Shown here one piece after another: positions 63,825-64,000 of a DNA stretch of 64,000 nucleotides. Each line of letters opens with the position of its first letter. Position 1 is the first letter of the stretch. The notes beneath the pieces are model-generated. The model was given only the letters and a program-made list of their open reading frames with translations, did not search any database and had not been told where the DNA came from. This stretch comes from Enterobacter cloacae (GTDB lineage: Bacteria > Pseudomonadota > Gammaproteobacteria > Enterobacterales > Enterobacteriaceae). Location of the stretch: contig AP022133.1 of NCBI GenBank assembly GCA_014169315.1, positions 1-64,000 on the forward strand. Reading direction: 5' to 3'. Position numbers and translations under genes: made by a program.

Positions 63825-64000
63825 TCAGGCGTTGGAATAGCGCTCGGTTTCCGGCATCCAGCGCTCAATTAACGCTGCCGCCTGTTCGGGGTAGCGTTCA
63901 TGAATATGGCGTGCGAGGCGCTGAACTTCGGGGATCATGGCCTGATCGCGCAGTAAGTCTGCCACTTTGAATTCGGCGTTACCCGTCTGGCGTGTGCCCA
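63825..64000 (-). CDS. recG: RecG helicase, C-terminal end (partial)
   Basis: The minus strand from the window edge encodes GTRQTGNAEFKVADLLRDQA and ends ERWMPETERYSNA, matching the last 58 residues of E. coli RecG, the helicase that remodels stalled forks. The rest of the gene lies outside the window. It is convergent with gltS. Confidence 0.95.
   Translation of the reverse strand, partial: GTRQTGNAEFKVADLLRDQAMIPEVQRLARHIHERYPEQAAALIERWMPETERYSNA

Overview
The window is a chromosomal segment of a member of the Enterobacteriaceae. Gene content and protein identity point to Enterobacter or a close relative such as Lelliottia or Leclercia. The basis is near-identity to Escherichia coli core proteins over dnaA-dnaN-recF-gyrB, ilvBN, uhpABCT, yicJI and gltS, together with local orders and insertions that are not those of K-12. 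No replication origin is visible here; the window opens just upstream of dnaA.

Layout. 1-6.3 kb: dnaA-dnaN-recF-gyrB, with an ERIC-like palindrome wedged between dnaN and recF. 6.4-16.7 kb: yidA, yidR, yidQ, the heat-shock pair ibpA/ibpB with a sigma-32 promoter and RNA-thermometer leaders, yidE, and an apparently intact alpha-glucoside system (yidP, glvC, glvA), then yidH-yidG. 16.7-22.7 kb: D-serine catabolism (dsdA, dsdX, dsdC), a secreted GH5-like protein and emrD. 22.9-27.2 kb: the SOS toxin locus tisB/istR, split by an ISL3-family element placed exactly in the LexA box, then ivbL-ilvB-ilvN with its attenuator. 27.2-32.2 kb: hexose-phosphate sensing and uptake (uhpABCT). 32.2-39.9 kb: a metallo-beta-lactamase-fold protein and a LysR regulator where K-12 has the adenine deaminase genes, then yicN, an SRPBCC protein, nepI, a YefM-YoeB toxin-antitoxin pair, yicL, yicS, an acetyltransferase and nlpA.

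40-53.7 kb is an accessory block lying on the 3' side of the selenocysteine tRNA gene selC. It has metabolic and regulatory genes, a free-standing AAA ATPase, a methyltransferase, an IS481-family element, rhuM (also found at selC in Salmonella SPI-3), a SymE-like toxin, a small ribbon-helix-helix-like protein, and an AT-rich gene of about 599 codons broken by an IS903-group element. That gene has a nuclease-like motif and is the best candidate here for an undescribed defence protein. 53.7-64 kb returns to core genes: selC, yicJ-yicI, a second inverted IS481 copy, yicH, xanP, gltS and the 3' end of recG.

Main points for a second look: the ISL3 insertion whose 8-bp target duplication equals the spacer of the tisB/istR LexA box; two IS481 copies in opposite orientation at the same point of two copies of one REP-like palindrome; the IS903-disrupted AT-rich gene; a selC gene one base short in its acceptor stem; and a GH5-like protein that appears to lack the usual catalytic nucleophile.
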